From: Chromera velia
Taxonomy: Eukaryota > Sar > Chromeraceae
NCBI GenBank assembly: GCA_018398765.1
Contig: JAHBMJ010000011.1
Coordinates: 3,361 to 20,219, forward strand
Direction: 5' to 3'
DNA length: 16,859 nt
The position numbers and the translations under genes are program-made. Shown here one piece after another: positions 8,414 through 16,859 of this stretch. Within the stretch, counting starts at the first letter, position 1. Each line of letters begins with the position of its first letter. The notes under the pieces were generated by a model. It saw only the letters and a list, made by a program, of their open reading frames with translations, did no database searches and was not told the origin of the DNA.

Positions 8414-11400
8414 TCAAGAAAGCAGCCTCAACATCTCATCGACGCTGCCAATCTTAGAGGCGGATTTGCCCAAAGCCTCACCGCTGCACACACACAATGG
8501 ATGGATGAAGGGGTAGAGGGATGGAGCAACCGACTGCTGAATTCTTCTTCTGTTTGACATCGCCGGGGCGGAGGAAACATTGATAGGTAGGTACGGTACG
8601 GCCAGGCAGCCACAGGACAGGACAGGGGACGGAGAGAGAGAGAATAGAGATAGATGGACTGCCAGAGAGTGAAAAGAAAACGAAGTCCGACAGGTTGCCA
8701 CTGCCCATAGCTTCACAAGAGACGACGCAGCTGTGAATGAATGAGAGAGAAGGAGAGGAGTGAGATGAGAGAAAGTCTGGGAGGCTGCGTATGGGGGAGG
8801 AGACGGGAGGAGAGGGCAGGAAAGAAGTATCGTGAGCGACTGGAGCAAGCCATACGGACAGAATAGAGGGATGCTCGTATCATATTCGCGGAGTGGTTGA
8901 TTGATTGAATTGGGAGTTTGCGATTCTACAAGGCGACAGGAGGAAAGCCTGCCTGACGAGGAACAAAGCTGGAAGGAAGATTGTAAGAGGAGCAGAAAGG
9001 CTACAGAAACAAGCAGGCAATAAATCCGAAGACAAAGGGAGACGGAGACAGAGAGAAAAGAAACGCGGACAAATAAGGAAAAAAAAAAGAAACAAACGAG
9101 ATGGGAGGAGCCAAATAGATGACACATAAAAAAGAATCACACAGACAGAGTGACACAAGAACACACAAGAGAGACAGATAAACAGACACACAGACATATA
9201 AACAGACCGACCGTCGAGCCTCCTCTTCCTTCAGTCTCATCCACGCACTCCATGGGAGATACCTGCAAACCCTTACTCATGCAGATAGATAGATAGGTAG
9301 ATAGATAGATAGATTGATAGACAGATAGATAGATAGATTGATTGATATTAGTACATGGAGAGATACATGTGAACATAGATATACGGAAAGATACAAAGGC
9401 AGACGGCGCAAAACCAAAATTTGGACTCCCTAAAGCAACGCCTGGCGGGATGGATGGACCAAGCCCCCCTCCCTTCCTGCTTTCCTCACAGACGCACCGC
9501 GTTGCTCGCTCTTGAAGAAGGCTCTCCACGCCCGCCCTCTCTCCCCCCCGCCCTCTTTCTGCCAGTGCCTTCACCAAGCTGCCCACAGTTTCCTGACAGG
9601 GAGACAGACAGCACAGATATCATGTCACCCCACGCAACGCCAGTCATGTCGAGCTGCACACGTCTTGCACACCCAAGTATACAGACACAAACACAAACAC
9701 ACACACACGCACCTATACACATACACCGACCGAAGCGCGAAAGAGGAAGCGACAAAAAGAAGAATGGGAGCGCTCTGAGTGAAATGACGGCGCGGTCCTT
9801 TGCTCAGCAAAGCAGGAGGAGACAGCGTCACAATGGGACAACGCAAAAGAGAATGATGGATGGAATTTTCCCTTTCCCTCTTCCCTTGCTTGATTCCGTC
9901 TCCATGGCGACGTCCGAGAAGTTGCCAGAAAAAAAAAAAGATTCTTCGTCATGGAGGGAGGAGTGCACGCGGATCTATCTGCCTATCGATATGCATGCAT
10001 CACGTGTTCTGTTCCAGCCTTCCTGCCTCTCCAGCTCAAGGAAGGTACCCAGTACTGGGGATCATGCGTGCTTCAGCTCTTCTTCTTTTCCCTCCACTGT
10101 TCTCCTCTGGATCGAATGAGTGTGCAGAGAGAGATGACATGGGTGAAGTAGCAAGCGTAAGGAAACGAATGCAGACATGCACAGAGGGCAAGGAGGGCCC
10201 GGGCGGCCGTCTGACCTGGGCGTCCGGGATGTTCGTGGCGATTACCCCCGACGGTCCCCTCTTCAACCATCCGACCACAAACAGAGGACAGAGGGTCTTT
10301 TCCTCTGTAGTCGTTCTGCCTCCGGCCTCTTTGCTGTCGTCTCCTTCTTCTTCCACCTCCACCTCTACCTCTACCTTGCCAGCTGTATGGGGGACGGGGG
10401 GGGACTTTCCTTTGCCCCCGGAGGTGGGAAGTCCCTCCAGAGGCTCCTGAAGTAAATCAAATCAAATCAAGTGTCCAAAGGGAAGGAAGGGAAGGAAAGA
10501 ACGCAGATCGAAACAGAGAGACGCATTTTTTCTCGTTCCGCACCTCCACTCATGTGTGCAGCTTCCAGGAGGGACAAGGATGCCAGAGACCATTAAACAT
10601 ACCCATACAGACAGAAGAAAGAAAGAAGGCAGCTGAATCGACCCATGCAGAGAGACAGAAGACCATAAGACAGCCCCCCTTTCCGTTTCCCTCCCTCCGT
10701 GCGGGTTCGCTTCTTTTCTCTTCCGACACCACCAAAAGAACAAAAGACAGAGAGAGGACACGCACGCACTCCTCCGGCCATGCACCGACCGATCTAATGT
10801 GCATTGGTAGAACGAAGGAAGGCTTGCTTCTTTCTTTTTTTGCAGAAAAACTATTGGCGTACCGTGCAAAAATCTCTTTTTTCATTCAGGTGCTAGTGGA
10901 CAGATCGTCAGCAGCTATGACCAAGAGCGCGAAAGGAGAACAAACAACTCTCAGTGACGGCGATCAAAGGATGTCCGCCTCTTTCCTTCCTTCCTTCTTT
11001 CCTTCTTTCATTCATTCATTCATTCATTCATTCATTCATCCACTGAAGATGGCCGTACGGACGGACCCACCACTGCGTATCCAACGCTCTTGACCACAAG
11101 TGCGGCCCCCAGCCGTTCCACTCCCCCTGCTGCCCCCTCTTCTCCTTTTGCCCTCTGCGCTCCTGCAGCACCCTCCAGTGTCATCCTCTGCAGCGATACA
11201 CCCAAACCTCCCGCGTCCCCTGCAGGCAGGCAGGCAAAGAAAAGAGAAGAGAAACGATTTTTTTCACACTCAGCCAGTCAGTCAGTCAGTCTGACCCAGC
11301 GATTGGCTTCTCTCTCTTCCATGTGGAGCCATCGCATATTCGCTCCTCTCGAGGTACTTTCGTCCACACACACACATTCTCTGAGAACCAGAGAGAGGGG

Positions 11401-12276
11401 GGGACTGGAATGGAATGAGTGATTACTGTGCGAACGTTCGCTTCCTCTCTTGCTCCCGATTCTTTCCATCTTCCGCTCTGTTCCTGTTCTGTTCTATCGA
11501 GGAGAGCAAAGCAACAAGTACGCCTGCGTTTCCACTCAATTCTAACGATGCATCGCTGCCGGGTACGAGAACCGCTCTATCTCCCTTCTCCTCACATAAT
11601 TCGTTCCATCCATCCATCCATGCATCCATCCATCCATCCATCGAGGTTCCATCCCTTTAATTCCTGCATCATGTCCCCCCATGGACACCAAAAAAAGGAA
11701 AGGAACGAGAGAGACAGCGAGACAGCAGCATCACCTGCTTCAATCCTGACGGAGGACAGACACACACGCGGATACACACACAGACACACAGCGTACGTAC
11801 AGGGATTCAGCGAGACAGCGTACGTACGTACGTACCCGCTTCAATCCTGACGGGGGACAGAAGAAAACGAATCTGCACAACTCGCTCGTCAGGGTCCAGA
11901 CTACCCGACTCTACTCTTCCCCACTGCACACAGGCAGGCAGGCAGACAGGGCAGGCACGACCACAATCGATTGCCAAAAAGATCTGTAAAGACAGAGCAC
12001 AATCGCACAGAAGACGAAGAGGAGAAAAAGTCTGGTGACAATTGAGAATGCAAAAATATGTGAAAGGGCAAAGCGACAGAAGAGTGGGAAGAGAACGCAG
12101 CACTGAGCGATATGTTCCGTATTCTGGTCTGTCAAATGCACTCGTTTTGCACTCACACACACAAACCGGAAGGAGAGAACAGAAAGAGAGAGAAGGCAGA
12201 CAGATTCACAAAGACAGGAACACACACACACTCTCTCTCTCTCACACACACACACACGCACACACGCGCAGAGAGA

Positions 12277-12321
<45 letters not shown>

Positions 12322-12561
12322 GTGTTTTGTTCCTTGTTCCTCTCCGGTGTGACATGCATACGCACGAGGGAGTACGGGACCAGACAAATAGCAGAAAGAA
12401 AAAGAGAATGATCCGACGACAAGTCTGGCTGCTTCCCTCTGTCCCTTCCCCCCCCAACCTACAGACGTTCTCAGCCATCTTCTCAAAGAGCTCCAGAGAT
12501 CTTTTCTTCGCCCTGCTATCCTGCAATCAACACACACACACACACACACACACAGACACAC

Positions 12562-12600
<39 letters not shown>

Positions 12601-14398
12601 TACACACCACAAATAGAGACGAAGGATAAGACGATATTCTTCCATGCCAAAGCTCCCGTGAGTGCGGGCCTTTGTTAGATCGATGCGGATCACTTGACAG
12701 ACAGTCCATTTAATTCGGTTTCCTCAGATGGAATGAACCCTTGGAGCTAGGGCCGACTGATTCTTCATTGAAAATCTCAAATGGGCTTTCACTCACTGAG
12801 GGAGTGAGCGAGGTGAGACGCATGCGGATGTGGAGAGAGTGAAGAAACGCACTCGCACAGACAGAACGAAGAAAACTGCCGGATCTGATTTTCCGGTACG
12901 GCATCTGCCTGTGTGTCTGCAGGTAGACGGACCTCCCGTCACCTGCGTGGGCATGTGAGGAATGCGATTTGCACTCCCCCCAAAGAGAACTCTGCCTGTC
13001 TTTTTTTTTCTTTTTCTTTCTTTCTTTCTTTCCCTCTTTCTTTCTTTCTGCCTTCCTGAAACAAACCTTCCTTCTGCATCTCATTCTTTCGCTCCGTTCG
13101 TTCTCCCCTTCTTTCTCTTCTCTTGCTCCTGCTGCTTACTTTCCTTTCCTCCCCCTCTGCGTGTGCTACCTCCTCTCCCCCCCCTTCTCTCGACTGACTG
13201 TCTGACCTTGATTTCTTCCCGAGACGCATTGGTCATCCCTTTCTCAAACTCCTGCAGGGAAGGAAAGAAAAATAGCGAGACAGGACAAACGCAAATGCAA
13301 ACAGTTGCACGATCCGTCTTTCCGACAAGGACACACACAAACGCCAGATAGAGAGTATCTACTGCCTGAATGCACTCCCTTGACGTCCGTGCTTCCTTTC
13401 CTTCTGTCTGTCTGCCTTTCTGCTTTCGGAAAACGATCAGAGCCACTGCAATTTCGTTTACATCTAAAGGACACTGCAGCGCACAGTCAGACAGACACAG
13501 GGACGGAGGCAGTGTAACTTCACTCCTCTCCCCCCCCTTTCACCGACTGCTCTCCTCTTCCTTGCAGGAAGAATTAGAAGAGTTTTCCGCTCATTTTGAT
13601 GCAAGTCATTTGATTACAAGTCACACACACACACACACAGAGCCAGTCATCCGTTCGGTCCGCCCAATCGACAGCGCTGTGTCCAGGAGCGATTCCGAAA
13701 CCACCGCTTTATCTGAATAGACATACATGTTTCTCTCACCAAGCACTCCCGTGAATCGCACGCTATCTCTAGGCGCAGCCCTGGTGATCACCCAGCTCAC
13801 TCATTTGCACCTCCCCCAAGCAAGCAGTCTCCCAATTTCTTTTTTCTCACCCAGCAATGTGTTCGTAAAAGGAAGAAAACGAGACTGAGCTCAATCCACC
13901 GAACCAAAAAAAAAAACCCTCGAACCTGGACCGGATCACCCCCCGACATGCCATACCACCAGCCAAGCAAGGAACGGAAGCGTCTGTCTGAAGAAGAAAG
14001 AAAGAAAGAAAGACAGTCAGATTGGAAGTCAGGAAAGAACAAAAAGGCCAAGAAAGAAAGAAAGAAACAATCAAACACATGCACAGGCAGACAGACAAAC
14101 CTTCGGATCCACTGCCGCCACCACACCGTCTTCGTGGAGCAGCTGCGAGGAACCAGTGAACGAGGAAGTGAAGGAAGGCGGAGGCAGATGTTCTTGGACA
14201 CGCATGTCTGTCTGTGTGTGTGTGTGTGTGCTGTTGGATGTAGGCACGAATAGAGGTAGAGATGAACACGGGAACACACTCAACCCTGGGGGGGCAGGGC
14301 TGGAAAGGCAGAGAATCAGACAAACACACACATGCACAGATGCACACACACACACACACAAACACACATTCGCACATTCACACATTCGCACATTCACA

Positions 14399-14437
<39 letters not shown>

Positions 14438-14870
14438 GCACGCACGCACGCACACACAAGGGAGGCCCATGCAGCTGACGCACGCACGCACTCACTGACG
14501 GACCTCCCTGAGTTCCTTGTTGGTGAACGACGCCTGAGCCGGCCCTCGTCTGCCCATCACATGCACGTGACGAATCTGCAGGGACAATCGTGGCCATGCA
14601 TGCAGGCAGGGGGCAGGGTGATCAGGAAAGGGGGAGACGAGGCTCAGAGGCTTTCACGGAGGGCATCAAAGATGGGCATGCATGCATGCCGCAGGCAGGC
14701 AGAGAGAAGAAAGAAAGACAGAAATTTGCCCCTCCAAAATGTACGCATACTCACCTTTTCTGCGATGGACACTTGCTTTTGTCTGTCTGTCGATTTACGT
14801 ATTCATAACCGATGGGCCAACCAAGTATATCCTCCCTGCTTCTCCCTCTACGACATGTCATGTGAACATA

Positions 14871-14906
<36 letters not shown>

Positions 14907-15689
14907 TGATGAATGCACGCGTACCCGAACGGACATCCATACGGCAATGCACCCAAATGGGTCCGTCTGACTCTTTTGGCTTTCCTCTGCTTCTTCTCCC
15001 CCCCCCCGCTTCACTTCTCTCTCAAACGAGACAGACAAGACAAGACAAGACAAAGCAGGCCGGCCAGCCGAACTACCTTCGAATTTCTCAGCGCATCCGT
15101 CGCCTGCTTTGAGATGTCGGTCTTCTCGAGAGCCTGCAGTTGGCAGTCGGAAGGAAGGAAGGGAGGGAGGGAGGCAATCCTGGCAAGAGAGAGTGAAGAA
15201 CGAAGGAGGAACAAAAAAGGGGGGGGACCAGTACACCGAAGAGATTGTGTGGGAGACCCCAGCTCACCCACAGAGCAAGAGAGCGACTGAAAGGAAAGAA
15301 AGCAAACCTCTTCCTTCAGTCACAAACCCCTTTTTGCAAGAGGGAATGGAAAGGATGGGAAGGGAGAGAGAATCAAAGATAGAGAGGGCAGATATCACTC
15401 ACTCGAACCACCCGGATCGGATCTGGGAAAGAGTTGTACGTCAGTCAGCTCTACCTCGCCTCGCCTCCTGTCGAAGTTCTACCTTCCTTCATTCTTTCCA
15501 GCCTCTTTTCCTATCTTGTTCTCTCTCTCCCATCTACATCGGAAGACCGAGCGAGCAGGACAGAATGAAGCGAACAGACGGCCTCTCTCATTCCCACCCA
15601 CTCAGTCACTCACTGAGTCACTGACCTCCACGCGCTTCGTAAGAACCCGTGCGACATCCAGCGCGACGTTGCCGTGACTGGACAGAGAA

Positions 15690-15720
<31 letters not shown>

Positions 15721-16431
15721 CACACACACACAAACACGCACACACACACACACACACAAACACATTTCATCGTCATTTTTGTTCTCAACACAAATAGATA
15801 GACGGACTGACATACCAACCGACGACACAGACATGAAGCAGCCAGAAGAGGCCGAAAACATGAGAGGAATCAAACAGGAGAGGGGAGAGAACAGTCAACC
15901 AAAGAGAGCGATAGATGAAAAGAAAGCAGAAAGGAAGCCCGAAAGAGCGGGGCGAAATACCAAGATCGGAGAGGCGAGCAGAACCCATAGCGGCAAGAGA
16001 GGAAAGAGACTGAAGAACGAAACCCGGTTCGCGACATATGACTCTACTNCCCGACCCGATCACCACTGCGTGGTCGCACTTATTTTCATACATGCATTTA
16101 TTTTCTGTATGAAAAAGAATTCTGCATGAAAATTAATTCTCTGACCCGATCACCACTGCCTGGTCTCCTCTCTGGAGGAAGGGGGACACCAAAAGATCCG
16201 ACGCGTCTGGATGGACGTTGTACCACCCCACAAATCTACACACATTTACGCGATGCATATTCACATGCAGCAGATGAAATGAAGGCGCTTCTTCCTTTCA
16301 TCCATCCATGCATCCATCCATTGATTGATTGATGGACATTTTTTGAATCACTTGAGTCCACTCACAGCGACGCATGCACGGCAGTTCTGATGCTGGCAGG
16401 CACAAAGAACTCCAGACGGAAGGAAACGCAA

Positions 16432-16470
<39 letters not shown>

Positions 16471-16624
16471 CAGAGGAATGGCAGAACGTGCGAAAGGAAA
16501 CAATGCGAAAGAAATGGAGGAAAGCGTGAAGGAAGGACACAAACCAAAAACACAGACCAAACACACCTTCTAGCCGAGAAGACCCCCGGTAGATCTTCTC
16601 CCTCGACCCCCAGGCTCTTCTCCC
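8414..16624 (-). CDS. FDXR: NADPH:adrenodoxin (ferredoxin) oxidoreductase, mitochondrial type; 5' end outside window; at least 14 exons
   Basis: Exons in order: 16624-16567, 16235-16146, 15677-15626, 15133-15077, 14575-14504, 14142-14101, 13251-13207, 12520-12467, 11923-11836, 11219-11059, 10446-10216, 9592-9498, 9262-9212, 8483-8414. Every junction has GT and AG and every phase agrees; the sum is 387 residues and a stop. Family landmarks in order are GVEGEDLPGVFSAR, FVGWYNVHPD, VIG|HGNVALDVARVL (NADPH Rossmann motif), EKTDISK, VMGRRGPAQASFTNKELRE, RAKKRSLELFEKM, IRFLLSP, GVSLQRMTLEG, LVVKSVGY, LFVVGWLKRGPSGVIATNI, WSAWMRLKEEEAR and the ending VDEMLRLLS. The enzyme is an FAD flavoprotein that passes electrons from NADPH to a [2Fe-2S] ferredoxin for Fe-S cluster assembly and related reactions. 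The FAD-binding N-terminal third is beyond base 16859. Least certain are the donor at 11058 and whether extra exons sit at 13339-13987. Confidence 0.93.
9284..9347. repeat. (GATA)n microsatellite with GATT/GACA interruptions
   Basis: About 16 tetranucleotide units. It begins 22 bases upstream (minus sense) of the reductase exon at 9262-9212. Confidence 0.95.
10288..10374 (-). other. Acidic insertion within the reductase exon 10446-10216
   Basis: Between PHTAGKV and LFVVGW, where the animal enzyme has only a few residues, this exon encodes VEVEVEVEEEGDDSKEAGG followed by RTTTEEKTLCP. The DNA of the first part is GTAGAG/GTGGAG repeats, so it looks like an in-frame microsatellite expansion. An internal GTAGAG donor (after GGCAAG) and an AG before GAAAAG are both phase 0, so part of this segment might instead be spliced out as a tiny intron of about 75 nt. 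Confidence 0.7.
11007..11039. repeat. (TTCA)n microsatellite
   Basis: Eight TTCA units next to a (TTCC)-rich tract, just beyond the 3' end of the reductase exon 11219-11059, inside the intron. Confidence 0.95.
11607..11642. repeat. (CATC)n microsatellite
   Basis: Nine CATC-type units with one TGCATC interruption, inside a reductase intron. Confidence 0.95.
11737..11860. repeat. Direct duplication of the end of reductase exon 11923-11836
   Basis: A 23-bp segment at 11838-11860 (coding the end of the exon) recurs at 11737-11759 with one mismatch, 101 bp downstream in transcript sense. A shared GCGAGACAGC block beside each copy extends the similarity. The intronic copy has its own GT (CAG|GTGATG) where the exon has G|GTACGT. 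Confidence 0.85.
12220..12317. repeat. Compound (CA)n(CT)n(CA)n(GA)n microsatellite
   Basis: Roughly 100 bases of dinucleotide repeats inside a reductase intron; in transcript sense it reads as TC and TG tracts. Confidence 0.95.
12530..12600. repeat. Compound (CA)n(GA)n microsatellite at a 3' splice site
   Basis: In transcript sense this is a (TC)n(TG)n tract. It ends nine bases before the start of the reductase exon 12520-12467, so it occupies the position of the polypyrimidine tract. Confidence 0.95.
13001..13050. repeat. (TTTC)n tract
   Basis: T-rich TTTC repeats inside a reductase intron. In transcript sense it is purine-rich, opposite to most of the gene. Confidence 0.9.
13339..13987 (-). 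other. Candidate additional or alternative exons in the FDXR gene
   Basis: Between the firm exons 14142-14101 and 13251-13207, both phase 0, lie four open segments with AG before and GT after. They are 13987-13926 (TDASVPCLAGGMACRGVIRS), 13780-13740 (AAPRDSVRFTGVL), 13712-13639 (KAVVSESLLDTALSIGRTER and a few more residues) and 13473-13339 (45 codons beginning CPLDVNEIAVALIVF). The first three chain with phases 0-2, 2-1 and 1-0, adding 59 residues. The fourth is 0-0. All keep the reading frame. The family aligns well without them (VDPK directly to EFEKGMTNAS), so they would be a lineage-specific insertion, alternative exons, or chance. Confidence 0.35.
14321..14459. repeat. (CA)n microsatellite with CATTCRCA and CACG sub-repeats
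   Basis: CA repeats enclose several CATTCGCA/CATTCACA units and end in a CACG run. The block lies in a reductase intron, 45 bases from the exon 14575-14504. Confidence 0.95.
14597..14686. promoter_or_regulatory. Two TGCATGCA octamers in an FDXR intron
   Basis: Copies at 14597-14604 and 14679-14686. The first is about 21 bases upstream, in transcript sense, of the exon starting at 14575. The function is unknown. Confidence 0.35.
14874..14903. repeat. (CA)n microsatellite
   Basis: Fifteen nearly perfect CA units within a reductase intron. Confidence 0.95.
15689..15766. repeat. (CAGA)n(CA)n compound microsatellite
   Basis: CAGA units followed by CA units. It begins 12 bases upstream (minus sense) of the exon 15677-15626, so it again lies where the pyrimidine tract is expected (TGTCTG repeats in sense). 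Confidence 0.95.
16053..16165. repeat. Direct duplication of the end of reductase exon 16235-16146
   Basis: A 23-bp segment at 16143-16165, covering the exon end and its donor, recurs at 16053-16075 with one mismatch, exactly 90 bp downstream in transcript sense. The downstream copy reads CDHAVVIG and then GT. It has the same frame and exit phase as the exon (QAVVIG), and the CD matches the animal family sequence. Its upstream AG is weak (purine-rich context). An ambiguous base (N) at 16049 lies just beyond it. Confidence 0.85.
16436..16467. repeat. (GA)n microsatellite
   Basis: Sixteen GA units in the intron between the first two reductase exons visible here. Confidence 0.95.
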
Positions 16625-16859
16625 CTGAAAAAAAAAAGAAAAGAAAGGAAGAAGAAACAAAATTTATCATAAAAGAAAGATGCCTAGACACCTTTTCAAA
16701 ATTAGACACGAAAAGAGAGGGAGCGGTCGTTTGAAAAAAAAAGAGAGTGTTTGTGAGAGAGAGACTTCAGAAAGTGGAAGAGAGAGAAAAGAACAGAGCC
16801 AAACAGACAGACCAATAATGGACCAACGCGAGGGAAACAGAAAAGTCCCCCCCCCCCCC
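16625..16859. other. Right-end intron sequence of FDXR and poly-C terminus
   Basis: In transcript sense this is a T/C-rich intron whose T-run plus CAG forms the acceptor at 16625. I see none of the preceding family sequence (the YGAE-type segment or FAD motif), so earlier exons must lie beyond the end. The last ten bases are C. Confidence 0.7.

Noticed and set aside
9137-9586. Long minus-strand frame from 9586 to 9137 as a single gene
   Set aside because: Only two parts of it are real exons (9592-9498 and part of 9262-9212, the latter in another frame); the remainder is GATA-type repeat translation.
12042-12629. Long frames of alternating HT, RE or SL residues around the dinucleotide repeats
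   Set aside because: They are translations of CA/GA microsatellites on either strand, with no domain content.
13567-13620. A plus-strand exon candidate EELEEFSAHFDASHLITS with a good acceptor
   Set aside because: It ends in a CA microsatellite, has no partner exons on the plus strand, and lies within the minus-strand gene.
14739-14819. An open segment reading EDILGWPIGYEY that ends at a strong GTGAGT donor (minus strand)
   Set aside because: Its exit phase would put a stop in the next exon. The family runs directly from ALRNSK to IRHVHVMGRRGP, leaving no room for it.
14931-14972. An open segment TDPFGCIAVWMSVR before GTACGC (minus strand)
   Set aside because: It lies between two exons that already join in frame with full family alignment; no matching family sequence.
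16172-16189. An 18-nt GT...AG stretch inside exon 16235-16146
   Set aside because: Too short to be a normal intron, and it is a multiple of three with no stop, so it was read through as coding (VSPFLQ). It is mentioned only as a possible alternative donor.
16387-16413. A possible reductase exon reading SELPCMRR with a strong GTGAGT donor (minus strand)
   Set aside because: Exon 16624-16567 supplies the same family segment (GEDLPGVFSAR) much better, and its phase joins cleanly to FVGWYN; the candidate's phase does not.

Overview
This is eukaryotic nuclear DNA. All three gene models have GT-AG introns, there is no operon structure, and most of the right-hand half is short tandem repeats. A protist, probably a microalga, fits best: small phase-matched exons in repeat-rich introns, a protein joining a HET/TIR-like segment to LRRs, and many copies of the octamer TGCATGCA. 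A chromerid-like alveolate is my best guess, but that is inference. Runs of G at the first base and C at the last suggest both ends are assembly breaks.

Layout: (1) 497-2613 (+), a three-exon SLC35A-type nucleotide-sugar transporter of 433 residues. (2) 2614-3437, an AT-rich spacer with a long CA repeat. (3) 3438-4499 (+), an open frame of unknown status built around a 12-copy, 45-bp tandem repeat (3723-4262). (4) 4527-6561 (+), a two-exon gene for a 470-residue protein: a segment resembling HET/TIR-fold domains, a few LRRs, and a polybasic tail ending in the prenylation signal CVIM. (5) 6562-8413, a spacer between convergent genes with an AT-rich island. (6) 8414-16624 (-), the 3' two thirds of a mitochondrial-type NADPH:adrenodoxin (ferredoxin) reductase (FDXR/ARH1), split into at least 14 exons of 42-231 nt. 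Its FAD-binding N-terminus lies beyond the right edge. I assembled it by hand from splice sites, intron phase and family motifs. The ordinary long open frames in that region are mostly translated microsatellites.

The three genes serve unrelated jobs (Golgi/ER sugar-nucleotide transport, a probable membrane-anchored sensor or scaffold, and electron supply for mitochondrial Fe-S and related chemistry). Nothing suggests they work together. The most notable observations are the K-Ras-like CaaX tail on the HET-like/LRR protein, the excess of TGCATGCA with several copies just upstream of 3' splice sites, two local duplications that each copy an FDXR exon end with its splice donor, and a possible run of extra phase-matched exons in the FDXR gene.
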